Below are positions 1 through 8,996 of a stretch of DNA of 64,000 nt, piece by piece. The notes under the pieces are model-generated. The model was not told where the DNA came from. It ran no database searches and saw only the letters and a program-made list of their open reading frames with translations. The stretch's first letter is position 1. Every line of letters begins with the position of its first letter. A program made the translations under genes and the position numbers. Origin of the DNA: Halocatena pleomorpha (GTDB taxonomy: Archaea; Halobacteriota; Halobacteria; Halobacteriales; Haloarculaceae); the NCBI RefSeq assembly GCF_003862495.1, contig NZ_RRCH01000002.1, forward strand, positions 62,001 to 126,000, written 5' to 3'.

Positions 1-1274
1 AGGACTGGCGTATAGTCCGTGATCTCGTGCGAGCCCGTCTCGACCGAGATATTTGCGCGTTCAACCGCGACGTCTTCACCATCCTGCCCATCCGGTCGAT
101 ACGTTCCAATTCAGGAGAACGCTCGATCTTCGGCAGGAGGTACCGAACGCCAAGATTATCCAACGTCTGGTAGACGTGCATTGATTCAAACCCACGGTCA
201 GCGAGGACGAGATCGATCGTCACGAATTCCTGCGCGTGCCGAACCAGCCGTCTAACGGTTCGATGATATCGGTGGGGTGGATTGTCGTCCCACTCGGAGC
301 TTTCAATGACCGGAGCATATGCCAAGACGATGGGCATACTCTTGCCAACCAGCGAGAGCGTGGCAAACTTGTACGCCATCTCGTCAGATCGTTTCGTTCC
401 ACTCACTTCGGATGGGAGATCGCTCTCGGCATGGTAGGGCCATGTCGTGATATCGATCGCGGCCGTGACTGGGGGCTGGAGGATCTGGAACTGGTTCACT
501 GCTCCAGGAGATTCTCGATCGACTGGTCGAAGCCAGCTTGAATCGTCGCTTCCGAGTACTGTTGGATCGCTCGGAGATGCGTATCACCGTGTGTGGGGTG
601 TATTCATTCCCGAAGAAGTTCGCCATTCGGGACTGGCCCTGAGGTGTTCCACATTCGAACAGCGACATCAGCGCTTGGAGTTCGTCAAACCGGCTGTCGG
701 GATAGATCACGTTCGCTGCTCGGCCAGAGTCGAACGCACCGAACATCGTGTCGCGGGCGAGGCGAATTGTCTGTCGGATCTGATCGTCTGAGAAGTCGCC
801 GACCTGCCGCTCCCGGAGATCCGAATCGTTCTCCTCGACGTGCCGCGGTTGTCGAAAATCAAGCGCATTGTCGTTTTCGTGAGCGATATCGACGAGTCGC
901 TCACTCACCGCGAGAATAGCTCGTTTCGCGTCATCCGAGAGTTCCGTCTCCCATGCAGCGGTGAGTATTTGGCGGATCGGTGCTGTGTTGTACGGGCAAA
1001 ACTTTGCGGGATCGAAGCCCAATCGGATGGCTCGTCCATCAGTTGAGAGATACTCATACAGACCATTCCAGGAGAGCCCAGCGAGTTCGCAGCAGAACAG
1101 CGCACGAACGATTGGAGCTGCGTCGTACGTGAGGACCGCGAAGCGCTCGTTGTCTGCATCGTGGAGAATCAGATTAATATTCATGTGCTGAACGAAGTCA
1201 ACAAGTGTTGGAGATGTGTTAATTCGTTCATATACGCCATCAAGCAACGGCACAAGAGGGGCCACATCGCTCAT
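1..1274 (-). pseudogene. DDE transposase pseudogene, copy 1, runs off the window edge
   Basis: The frame starting at 1274 encodes the N-terminal part of a haloarchaeal DDE transposase (motif PIVRALFCCELAGLSWNGLY, resembling DUF772-type transposase N-termini). Near position 500 the reading frame shifts. The catalytic part continues in another frame, with AAIDITTWPYHAE (first Asp) and LVLADRGFES (second Asp), until the window ends. The same protein is found in worse condition at 24853-25909 and as an N-terminal piece at 36484-36873. The exact IS family is not assigned. The element is not functional as read. Confidence 0.75.
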
Positions 1275-2229
1275 TGTGGAATTCGTTGATAATATAAAAC
1301 ATCCAATTCTGGACTAGGCAACACGGTATATGGATTAAAAAGTTATTATACTAATCGATCCATCATGATCATATTTATGATATCAAACCATTTGTTAGCG
1401 CTATTAAATGCGGCCAGATTGTAGAACGAGAAGTCTATCCATCCGTGTCAGCAATAGGATACACACTGTCACACAACTCTGTGCTGAAGCGTGTCCTAGG
1501 GGTGCTGTATGGGTGCGTTAGCGATTCAAGAGTGGAAGTGTCTATGAATGGCGTTCCAAGCCTGTCTTTCACTACGGCACTTTCGTAGCGTGTTCGTAGT
1601 GATAAGTTCGACATCGATTTATTTATATAGTATCTGATGGGTGTGCTGTGTCCCGCCCTTTGGTATGCTCCATGCCTTGATAGCTGGCGTTGGTCTTAAA
1701 CGTCGTAAACAGAGGAATACTTCGGTGTCCATCGTACACGAGGCACTGTGATGTTCCAGCACTACTACAATCATTGCCACTACCTAAATACAATTGGTTC
1801 TGTTCATAGTATCTCCATCTAGTCCCCTTGTCTTGTTCCTGAACAATCATGTTGATGGCGGTATGATCACTATACTTAGTAAAAGCGTGTGAATGTTCAT
1901 CGTCGCGCTTGTCGAATGTGAGATCTACTATCCTCATACTCATTCCTCCACCAGTTCGATGCTAATCGATTCGCATATCCTGAACAGCGTATCTCCTCAA
2001 TGTCGAACTGCTCGATATTGAGATTCCGTACGGAACCCTGACTGTTTTGTGGGATAGTTGTGTCCGGAACGATCATGATACTGGCAACTGAGCTAGAACG
2101 ATCACATGTTCTCGCTTCGTCTATATGTCTGAGGGCGCTTTTGAGATCAGTGGCTATTGTCTGACGCTCGTAGAATGGGCCAGTGCCCGCTCTATACAAC
2201 TTAGTACTAGCAACACTCCGTCATCAGTA
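1275..2229. other. Gene-poor stretch, no recognisable gene
   Basis: AT-rich DNA after the transposase relic. Two overlapping minus-strand open frames (1623-1943 and 1897-2199) could be pieces of one frameshifted protein, but neither resembles a family I know. No RNA gene or clear repeat was seen. Confidence 0.4.
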
Positions 2230-2888
2230 ATGAAGTATCTCTGTATGACCGTTCCGCACGACATCGTTGCTTTCGGTGGGGCAGTTACTGACGACCATCT
2301 CCTCAATGTACAACTACTACCCGACGGAACACTGCTGAGTTAGCGCTCGTACGCGCATCATCCGATGAGAGTTTGACCATAATGGAGACCAGCACAGACC
2401 AGTTCGCGTATGAACAGGGTGAGGCACAGGATGATCTGTATCATATCCATCAACATTATCGTCCGTCCAAACAGACACAGGAACTCCTTCAGCTCTTCAA
2501 CGACTATCGGTTGATGATCAGATTCCCTGTTATCGTCGATGAAATGAGTGGTATCACGATCGAGAGTATCGGTCGCGAATCGGGGCTCCAACACGGGTTC
2601 AACGCACTTCCTGAAGAGGTTCGTCGTCGGGCCTCGATAAAGCGAGTGGAGGAGTATTCGCCAGTGGCTCTAGGCATAGTTTCAACACTTACTGAGCGGC
2701 AGCGTGAAGTCCTCACCGCGGCAGTTGATGCAGGATACTACGACGTTCCTCGTTGAGGAACTGCAGACGATGTCTCTGACGCTGTTGGATGCGCAGCAAG
2801 CACAGCTTGCGAACACCTCCGAAAAATCGAGGCCCGAATTCTCTCTACCCTCGCTGAAGGTGACTTGAATCCTCACCATTGGAAGTGA
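2230..2888 (+). pseudogene. HTH_10 (bacterio-opsin activator type) regulator pseudogene
   Basis: Translation from ATG 2230 gives a haloarchaeal regulator N-terminus (MKYLCMTVPHDIVAFGGAVT). The frame shifts near 2335 and continues as ELALVRASSDESLT through 2756. The C-terminal HTH_10 region (LTERQREVLTAAVDAGYYDV) then meets an in-frame TGA right after DVPR, where family members usually carry another Arg. It reads on as GTADDVSDAVGCAASTACEH to a stop at 2886-2888. One frameshift plus one nonsense codon make this a dead copy. Intact relatives lie at 27759 and 62392. Confidence 0.7.
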
Positions 2889-2973
2889 CACCGAAGATTC
2901 CAAGGCACGCTGTTATTAACTGGCAGAGATACCTTGCGCCAGCGTTATCCACGTCACTTGGGTACGCTATCGT

Positions 2974-3589
2974 ATGACAACTAAATACACGACCAAGGAG
3001 ATCAAACGCAAGTACAACGACTTCGCCAGCACATACAACACGATGGAGCGTGTACAGGAGTTGTTAGGTCTCCGGAAACTCAGACAGCGGCTGCTGCAGC
3101 GAGCGTCGGGTGAGGTGCTGGAGGTTGCCTGTGGCACGGATGCGAATTTTCCCTATTATCTGCAGGGGTGTGCAGTTACTGCTGTTAACCTGAGCCCGGC
3201 GATGGTGGAGATCGCCGAACAACGCACTAAGACAGTGGCGTCGGATATTAATATTCAACTCATGGATGCGGAACTGCTTGCGTTTCCCGAGAAGAGTTTC
3301 GACAGTCGTTTCGACACTGACGCCCTGTACGTTCCCCGACCCTATCGCCGCGCTCGAAGAGATGAACCGAGTCTGTCGGAAAGATGGCCGAATACTCTTA
3401 TTAGAACACGGGCGGAGTAGCAATCGGTTGGTTGGTCGTTTCCAGGATATTCGGGAAGACGCGCATGCGAAACGACTCGGCTGTCATTGGAATCGAGAGC
3501 CACTCGAACTCGTCGAGCAGGCCGGGGTGCATCCGATCGTTACTTGACGAACACTTCTCGGAATCTTCCACGAGATCGAGGCGAACTGA
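2974..3589 (+). pseudogene. Class I SAM-dependent methyltransferase pseudogene
   Basis: The first frame has the family's N-terminus and motif I (EVLEVACGTDANFPYY, normally GTGxN), then AVNLSPAMVEIA and the DAELLAFPEKSFD acidic motif. Near 3300 the frame shifts to DPIAALEEMNRVCRKDGRI followed by LLLEHGRSS. A second shift near 3545 yields the ending RTLLGIFHEIEAN. UbiE/phospholipid-methyltransferase-like proteins of about 205 residues have this order of motifs. At least two frameshifts are present, so it is probably inactive. Confidence 0.7.
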
Positions 3590-3818
3590 TCTATAACACT
3601 CCTCCTGGTGCAACCGAATCGAGCTCCAATTAGTTCTCAGCCTCAAGCATATCTTGAATCGACAGTAACGTCTGCACGAACCTCTCGCTGTTTACTAAGC
3701 CTTAGTCGTAGAGGAGAGTGACGAGAGCGTGTGGTCGATTGATCCGACCGATCAGCCGATTCAATACAACCATCACAATGTCCGTCCATGCGTAGATCAA
3801 TCCAACAGTACCGTATCA

Positions 3819-4346
3819 TCAAACTCGGATAAATATTTTTGATTTGCCACTATCAATGAAGGAAACTACTGTAAACTTCTCCTGCTTTGTTCCACCCATC
3901 CCTACCGAGCCTGCTGGCATTCCAGGAAGTGCGATCCCTTTGATGTCTGGCTGTTCCGTCGCAAGCTTGTTGAGTGCTTCGAATGGTACATGCCCCTCGA
4001 TCACATATTGTTCTGTGAGGATTGTGTGGCACGAGTGGAGCTTCTGTGGAATTCCTTTCTGCTTTTTAATCTGTAACAAATCTCTGACTGATTTGATGTT
4101 GAGAGTTATATCACGTTGAGTCAGAGCATCTGCGTAGTATTGGCAGCAGGTACACGATGGAGTCTTCATCAACGTACTCGTTTCGAGTAGTGGTTTCGCC
4201 TCCGTTAAGGAGGGAGACCCTGAATTAGATGCACAGCCAGCAAGGGCTCCAATTGCAGAAATCGATGCGAGTTGGCAAAATCGACGACGAGGCATTGTTG
4301 TGCCACGGGATGAGTTAGTCTCAGCTTTCCTTACGGAGTTGTCCAT
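3819..4346 (-). CDS. DUF411 family Tat lipoprotein, probable copper/metal handling
   Basis: This 175-residue protein opens with a Tat motif (RRRFCQLASISAIGALAGC). The sequence ends in a lipobox Cys, so it should be exported folded and anchored to the membrane as a lipoprotein. The mature part is a DUF411 domain with KTPSCTCCQYYADAL, LHSCHTILTEQYVIEGHVP and GIALPGMPAGSVGMGG. DUF411 proteins are metal-binding and usually sit beside copper resistance genes, as here. The start at 4346 is preceded by a GGAGGGG-like site. An internal Met at 4295 (MPRRRFCQ) is an alternative start directly before the twin Arg. Confidence 0.85.
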   Translation of the reverse strand: MDNSVRKAETNSSRGTTMPRRRFCQLASISAIGALAGCASNSGSPSLTEAKPLLETSTLMKTPSCTCCQYYADALTQRDITLNIKSVRDLLQIKKQKGIPQKLHSCHTILTEQYVIEGHVPFEALNKLATEQPDIKGIALPGMPAGSVGMGGTKQEKFTVVSFIDSGKSKIFIRV

Positions 4347-4437
4347 AGCTTGCCGAACGTGCCCCTCCGTTATTGGCGTTTTTATAACTAATATTTCATA
4401 TGTATGTCATAATGGTATTGAGTCGTATATCTTGATG

Positions 4438-4710
4438 TTAGTTGATGTGACATTCACGGGAATCACTGGACAACCCGAGGAAGATGAGAAACATTCCAAG
4501 CCCGGCGAGTTGGAGCACAGTCCTCTGAAACGGAACTAAGGAATGATGCTTGTTATTCGAAGAGAACGAAGAGACCGGATTCACAACTCTCCCAAGACAA
4601 ATTCGAACAACGGCAAGAAGAACTCCGCCAATCAGAGTAAAGTCTACCACCCTATGGTAGCACGTTTCGCCACGAGTACTTCGTGGGAGACCAGCTACAA
4701 AGATGGCCAT
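4438..4710 (-). CDS. Small two-helix membrane protein, uncertain
   Basis: A 90-residue frame with two hydrophobic stretches (around FTLIGGVLLAVVRICLG and LQLAGLGMFLIFLGL) separated by a polar loop. I do not recognise a family. The position next to the DUF411 gene and the paired hydrophobic segments are the only support. It may be a degraded or spurious frame. Confidence 0.25.
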   Translation of the reverse strand: MAIFVAGLPRSTRGETCYHRVVDFTLIGGVLLAVVRICLGRVVNPVSSFSSNNKHHSLVPFQRTVLQLAGLGMFLIFLGLSSDSRECHIN

Positions 4711-5537
4711 TGCACGTCTCCACTATGGTCGCGTGGCAGTGAATCCAGATCATCATGAGGAATAGGGTTTTTATAAGTCCTACTTTCGAAACGAAAACTC
4801 TGATATCATCAGTATCAGCAGTTCTTCTGCTGGAATTGGACGCTTTTCTGAGCCTCTATCACTATTCGTAATACGATAGTAAGCAAATTTCATTTGGATC
4901 GTGCTCTTTCAAGGGATTACAGCCATACATCTGTAACGACCAAAGCCAGCGACAGATATACGGCTGATATTGCAGAGAGCGTAGCTGCCTACAGTAGGGT
5001 TCTACGCAGAATACAATAGACTTCCTCCCATTTATTAATCCAGTAACCCTCACAACACCGATGGATAATTCACCTGATATCCTTCACTGATATGGATCTG
5101 TGACCAGTTGAGTCATATTTTGGCTAGCAAATCATCTTCTCAGTGGCGTGAGATCGGGATCGTCTCACTGTCCACAGTAACTGTAAGTCTAAGATCAACA
5201 ACCTGGCTGTCACTCCCGCTAAGACTAGAGCCCACAAGTTCAATTTTTGGTGGACTCTGCATCAAGAACCAGCTCGTTGAGTTGGTTCATGTGAGTGAGA
5301 AGGAACACATGTTAGAGCCAGCGTTTCATCACCACGGCCTCCAAGTGAAACATGATAATCATAGTTTCATTTTACCGTTGAACGTGGTACGGAACTGTAG
5401 CACTAAGCAGGGTCCTCCGTATGTCACATCAAATTACTGATAGAGAATTATCTAACCATGGATTCTAAGTATCCGTCGTCTGTTGGAACCAGTTGCTCTG
5501 AGCACTGCTAGCGACTTTCAGGTCGTAGTCGTTTGTT
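4711..5537. other. Gene-poor stretch
   Basis: AT-rich DNA between the DUF411 region and the next membrane-protein gene. A plus-strand open frame at 5108-5440 has no recognisable domain. No RNA gene or repeat was seen. Confidence 0.35.
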
Positions 5538-6197
5538 TTACCGTTGTATACGTCGATAAGCATCATAAAGCGCCGGAATGCCAAGCGGAAATGCCAAGAT
5601 ACCCCATATGGCCAATCCGCACGTCGTCCACGGCGAGTCTCGGTAGGCAAGAGCGACCGCTCCAATACCGACGATCACAACAGCGTATGCCAGATCATTC
5701 CAAAATGGGATATATGACGAACAGTACGCCCAGCACACTAGCGTATACGAGGGTGCGTTCCAGGTTGCAGGGTAGAGCTTCGGCCAGAAAAACCGGCAGT
5801 ATGTCGTGAACACCATCATGGTTGCTACCGGAACTCCCGTAAGCCACCAACTCGCCGCACATCGAGAGACAGGCCCGTATCGCTGATATGCATATAACAG
5901 CAGGAGTGGGAGGGTAAAGACAATCATCCACAATCCGACTGAGTATGTAACTGGCCAGTGTTCGATCCGCGGTTGTGTGTACGACACTCGAAACGATGCT
6001 GGCAACGTTGCCCATGGAAACGATGGATCCGGAATAGGGTTAGTCAGGAATGCAATTCCCATCAACACACATCCTGTGAACAGTGCATAAAGACCGTATT
6101 CAGAGACACGAGCGATCGGCTGTGGAAGCGGACTGCTGCTGGAATCGAATCGTGCAAAAGAGTGTCGCACGAGTGAAGAGACACTGCTCTTGGGCAT
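5538..6197 (-). CDS. Multi-pass membrane protein of unknown function
   Basis: The 219-residue protein has about six hydrophobic segments, for example GLYALFTGCVLMGIAFL, GLWMIVFTLPLLLLYAY and DLAYAVVIVGIGAVALAYR. Trp, Tyr and Pro are common in the loops. No catalytic or metal motif is visible and I do not recognise the family. It stands alone on the minus strand, divergent from the permease at 6452, and the metal genes around it suggest but do not prove a related role. The start at 6197 is the first Met of the frame. Confidence 0.6.
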   Translation of the reverse strand: MPKSSVSSLVRHSFARFDSSSSPLPQPIARVSEYGLYALFTGCVLMGIAFLTNPIPDPSFPWATLPASFRVSYTQPRIEHWPVTYSVGLWMIVFTLPLLLLYAYQRYGPVSRCAASWWLTGVPVATMMVFTTYCRFFWPKLYPATWNAPSYTLVCWAYCSSYIPFWNDLAYAVVIVGIGAVALAYRDSPWTTCGLAIWGILAFPLGIPALYDAYRRIQR

Positions 6198-6451
6198 ACC
6201 GTTAGTACAGTGTTTTCACCTATTGCGCTTTTTCTTTGAGAACCAAAATAGGAGCGAGAACGCACTCCCGAACTGAATTTCCCTCGAAGCGCTGTTTCTG
6301 AACAGTAAGAGACGGTATCTTCAGAGAAACATACGCAGAAGTGTGACGGACAGCACTTTCGATCACTAATCAACGCGGCGATCAAACGTCCGATCTCCTA
6401 GTCACAACCTCAATAAGGATTGGAGGCGTATGTTTCATCCACGGAGGGACT

Positions 6452-7777
6452 ATGGACCGGAAAGAATACGCATTCTTGGTGGTCGTCGCTCTTACAACAA
6501 TTGGCATCGGCGCAGTGACGACATCGAAACCTCTGGCGCAATTCTTTGTCGAGAGTACCGTTTCAGCCGCCCAGACGACGGTCACGATGGCGTGGATCAC
6601 GTGGTGGGCGCTTGTCGTCGGCTTCGCTATCGCTGGTGGCGTCGAAGCGTGGACATCAAGCGAAGCGATTTCGGAGTTCTTTGAGGGACACGGCCCGCGT
6701 GACATTGGTTATGCGTCCCTGTTTGGATTCGTTTCATCCTCGTGTTCCTATAGCGCTATCGCCACAGCGAAAAACCTCTTCAAGAAAGGTGGCTCCGCAG
6801 CGGCAACGCTCGGAGCGTTCATGTTCGCGTCGACAAATCTCGTTATCGAAATCGGTGCAGTCATCTGGATCCTGCTCGGCTGGCAATTCCTCCTCGCCGA
6901 CTTTGTCGGTGGGTTCATCCTCATTGTGTTGATGGCGCTTGGCTTTGCGTACGTCGTGCCAACTGATCTCATCGAGACGGCCCGACAGAACGTCAACGAC
7001 GAGAATGAAGGGACCGTTCAGGATCCCGTCTGTGGAATGGACATCGATCCCGAGGAGACGGAGCACTCACTCGAATACAGCGGGCAGACGTATCACTTCT
7101 GCTCGCAGAGTTGTCTGGAGAGCTTCGATCCGGAGGAAGCGAACACGAGTATCTATGAGCAAGCCACCTCACTGTCCGGTTGGCAAGCACTCGCTGACAA
7201 GCAATGGAAGGAGTGGGGAATGCTCTGGGACGAAATCACCATCGGATTCATCTTCGCCGGTCTCATTGCCGGTTTTATCCCCGAACAGGTGTGGACCTCG
7301 GTATTCTCGGGTCCAACGTTTGGTCTGCCCGTGTACGTCATTTGGACGGCTGCTCTCGGTGCAGTCATTGGCGTGATCACATTCGTGTGTTCGGTCGGGA
7401 ACGTCCCGTTTGCAGCTATCCTGTGGGCGAACGGCCTTCCATTCGGAAGTGTTCTCGCGTACATCTACGCCGACCTCATCGTTCCGCCGATCGTGCAGGG
7501 CTACCGCGAGTACTATGGTGATACGTTCGCTGCTGTCCTCTCGGGGATGATTTTCATTGTGGCTGTCCTCACGGGGGTTATCATCCACTTCCTGTTCTTT
7601 GGTATCGGCTTGATTCCGCCACGATCATCCGCCATAATCACGGAAATGTCCATCGAACTCGACTACAAGGCCGTGTTGAACATCCTCGCAACGATTGTGT
7701 TCGGTGTGCTCTACTATCTCCACCGAACCGAACCAGTGATGGAGGGACACGGTAAAGACGTAGAACCGGCAGACTAA
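6452..7777 (+). CDS. ArsP/DUF318-like permease with a central YHS/TRASH metal domain
   Basis: A 441-residue permease of the UPF0718/ArsP type. The two halves carry the family signatures SSSCSYSAIATAKNLFKKG (residues 95-113) and VCSVGNVPFA (312-321). Between them, in a cytoplasmic linker, sits a YHS/TRASH domain (DPVCGM at 191-196, then YHFCSQSC at 214-221), which binds a soft metal through its Cys residues. Each half has about four membrane segments. A GGAGGG site lies just before ATG 6452. Next to CopZ, the TRASH regulator and CopA, a role in exporting or sequestering copper or another thiophilic metal is the likely inference. Known ArsP proteins export organoarsenicals. Confidence 0.85.
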   Translation: MDRKEYAFLVVVALTTIGIGAVTTSKPLAQFFVESTVSAAQTTVTMAWITWWALVVGFAIAGGVEAWTSSEAISEFFEGHGPRDIGYASLFGFVSSSCSYSAIATAKNLFKKGGSAAATLGAFMFASTNLVIEIGAVIWILLGWQFLLADFVGGFILIVLMALGFAYVVPTDLIETARQNVNDENEGTVQDPVCGMDIDPEETEHSLEYSGQTYHFCSQSCLESFDPEEANTSIYEQATSLSGWQALADKQWKEWGMLWDEITIGFIFAGLIAGFIPEQVWTSVFSGPTFGLPVYVIWTAALGAVIGVITFVCSVGNVPFAAILWANGLPFGSVLAYIYADLIVPPIVQGYREYYGDTFAAVLSGMIFIVAVLTGVIIHFLFFGIGLIPPRSSAIITEMSIELDYKAVLNILATIVFGVLYYLHRTEPVMEGHGKDVEPAD

Positions 7778-7971
7778 ATTCCTGCCTTGAGGCTTCGAGA
7801 TCCACACTCTATACTTCGCAAACCGTACTTGGCTGACGGTTTCTCTCGTTTTCGTTCGATGTAAGCATTGGTAGAGAAGGTCAACTAACGGTGGAGAAAT
7901 TCTCTAATGTTCTCTCAATAGCATTTTCTCAATCGATCTCGAGGATCTCTGTCCGTAATAGCTGATCAGGA

Positions 7972-8169
7972 CTATGTGCGGGCGGTATAGCCCGCGTCTT
8001 CAACCGCTTGAACGAGGACAGCAATATCGGGTTCTCCCTCAACTGTGGCGGTTTCCGTCTCCCGGTCTGCGTGAGCGTCCGAGACTTCGGCGACGCCACG
8101 GAGGGCATCTTCGACGGTTTGTTCGCAGTGGCCACAGCTCATTCCGTTGACGGTAATGGTCATCGTCAT
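7972..8169 (-). CDS. copZ: CopZ-like heavy-metal chaperone (HMA domain)
   Basis: A 65-residue single HMA domain with the metal site GMSCGHCEQTV near residue 9 and the typical ending QAVEDAGY. Such proteins carry Cu(I) in the cytoplasm and hand it to CopA or to a regulator. It is transcribed away from the TRASH regulator at 8298. A TATA-like element (ACATAAAAC on the minus strand, near 8195) lies 26 bases before the start codon, consistent with a leaderless transcript. A Met two codons in is a possible alternative start. Confidence 0.92.
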   Translation of the reverse strand: MTMTITVNGMSCGHCEQTVEDALRGVAEVSDAHADRETETATVEGEPDIAVLVQAVEDAGYTART

Positions 8170-8297
8170 ACAAGTGATACTACACCTGCCTGTTTTATGT
8201 TGGTTTTCACTTCGGTTCTACGGGTGAATAACCGTCAATATGATTCCAAAGCAAATATCCGCAAACACATTTATTCGCCACCCACATTGGACTCTGT
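8170..8297. promoter_or_regulatory. Divergent promoter region of copZ and the TRASH regulator
   Basis: Two TATA-like elements face outward. TTTTATG near 8192-8198 serves copZ, and TTTATT at 8270-8275 serves the regulator at 8298. Each is about 26 bases from its start codon, so both transcripts are probably leaderless. A copper-responsive operator is expected here by analogy, but I could not define one. Confidence 0.55.
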
Positions 8298-8894
8298 ATG
8301 CGCGATCTCGACGAAACTGACCTCGAAATCCTTGAATTGCTAATGAGCGATGCACGTCGTCCATGGCGTGAGATCGCCGAGATAGTTGATCTCTCCGCAC
8401 CAGCTGTTTCGGATCGGGTTTCCCGACTTCAGGAAGTGGGTATCATCCAACGGTTTACGCTCGATGTCGATCGATCACAGCTCCATGAGGGTGTTCCCGT
8501 TCTCCTGACACTCGAACTAGAATCGGACGAGCGAGGTGATGTTCGTGAGACGCTCCTTGCAGCTGATGCAGTTGAGTATATCTTTACGACCGCAGCAAAC
8601 GACCTCCTCTGTTATGCACGTGTTGTCGACGGCGATGTCCCGACGTGGCTTTCAGGAACACTCGATATGACAAGCGTGGCCAACTATGATGTGACGCTCC
8701 TGACGGGGGTTGAGTGGACGCCCAGCATCGATGGAACTGAGTTCGCGCTAATGTGTGCAGAGTGCGGAAACACGGTGACGAGCGAGGGGATTGCTACTCG
8801 AATCGGCGATAACCTCTATCAGTTCTGTTGTCCATCGTGTGAAGCTCGCTTCGAAGCACAATACGAACGGCTGAATGAGGGTGCAACGAGTTAA
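8298..8894 (+). CDS. Lrp/AsnC-type regulator with C-terminal TRASH domain, copper-responsive
   Basis: Residues 1-50 form an Lrp/AsnC winged helix-turn-helix (LDETDLEILELLMSDAR, then APAVSDRVSRLQEVGIIQR). The middle is the ligand/oligomer domain. The end is a TRASH domain with Cys 153 and 156 (LMCAECGN) and Cys 177, 178 and 181 (FCCPSCEARFEAQY). The same architecture is known from Halobacterium VNG1179C, which controls a copper efflux ATPase. Here the gene lies 100 bases upstream of copA and divergent from copZ, so it very probably senses Cu(I) and regulates both. Confidence 0.9.
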   Translation: MRDLDETDLEILELLMSDARRPWREIAEIVDLSAPAVSDRVSRLQEVGIIQRFTLDVDRSQLHEGVPVLLTLELESDERGDVRETLLAADAVEYIFTTAANDLLCYARVVDGDVPTWLSGTLDMTSVANYDVTLLTGVEWTPSIDGTEFALMCAECGNTVTSEGIATRIGDNLYQFCCPSCEARFEAQYERLNEGATS

Positions 8895-8996
8895 ACGGAT
8901 TGTCTGGTTTGACTTTTGAATCATAAGTTCATCCGTCCCATAGCCGAGATATCGTAAGGAAAAAGCCATTGAAGAAGGATCCCGTAGATACGAGTG

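Noticed and set aside
1623-2199. Two overlapping minus-strand frames as a gene
   Set aside because: No recognisable domain and no convincing join; left as unassigned.
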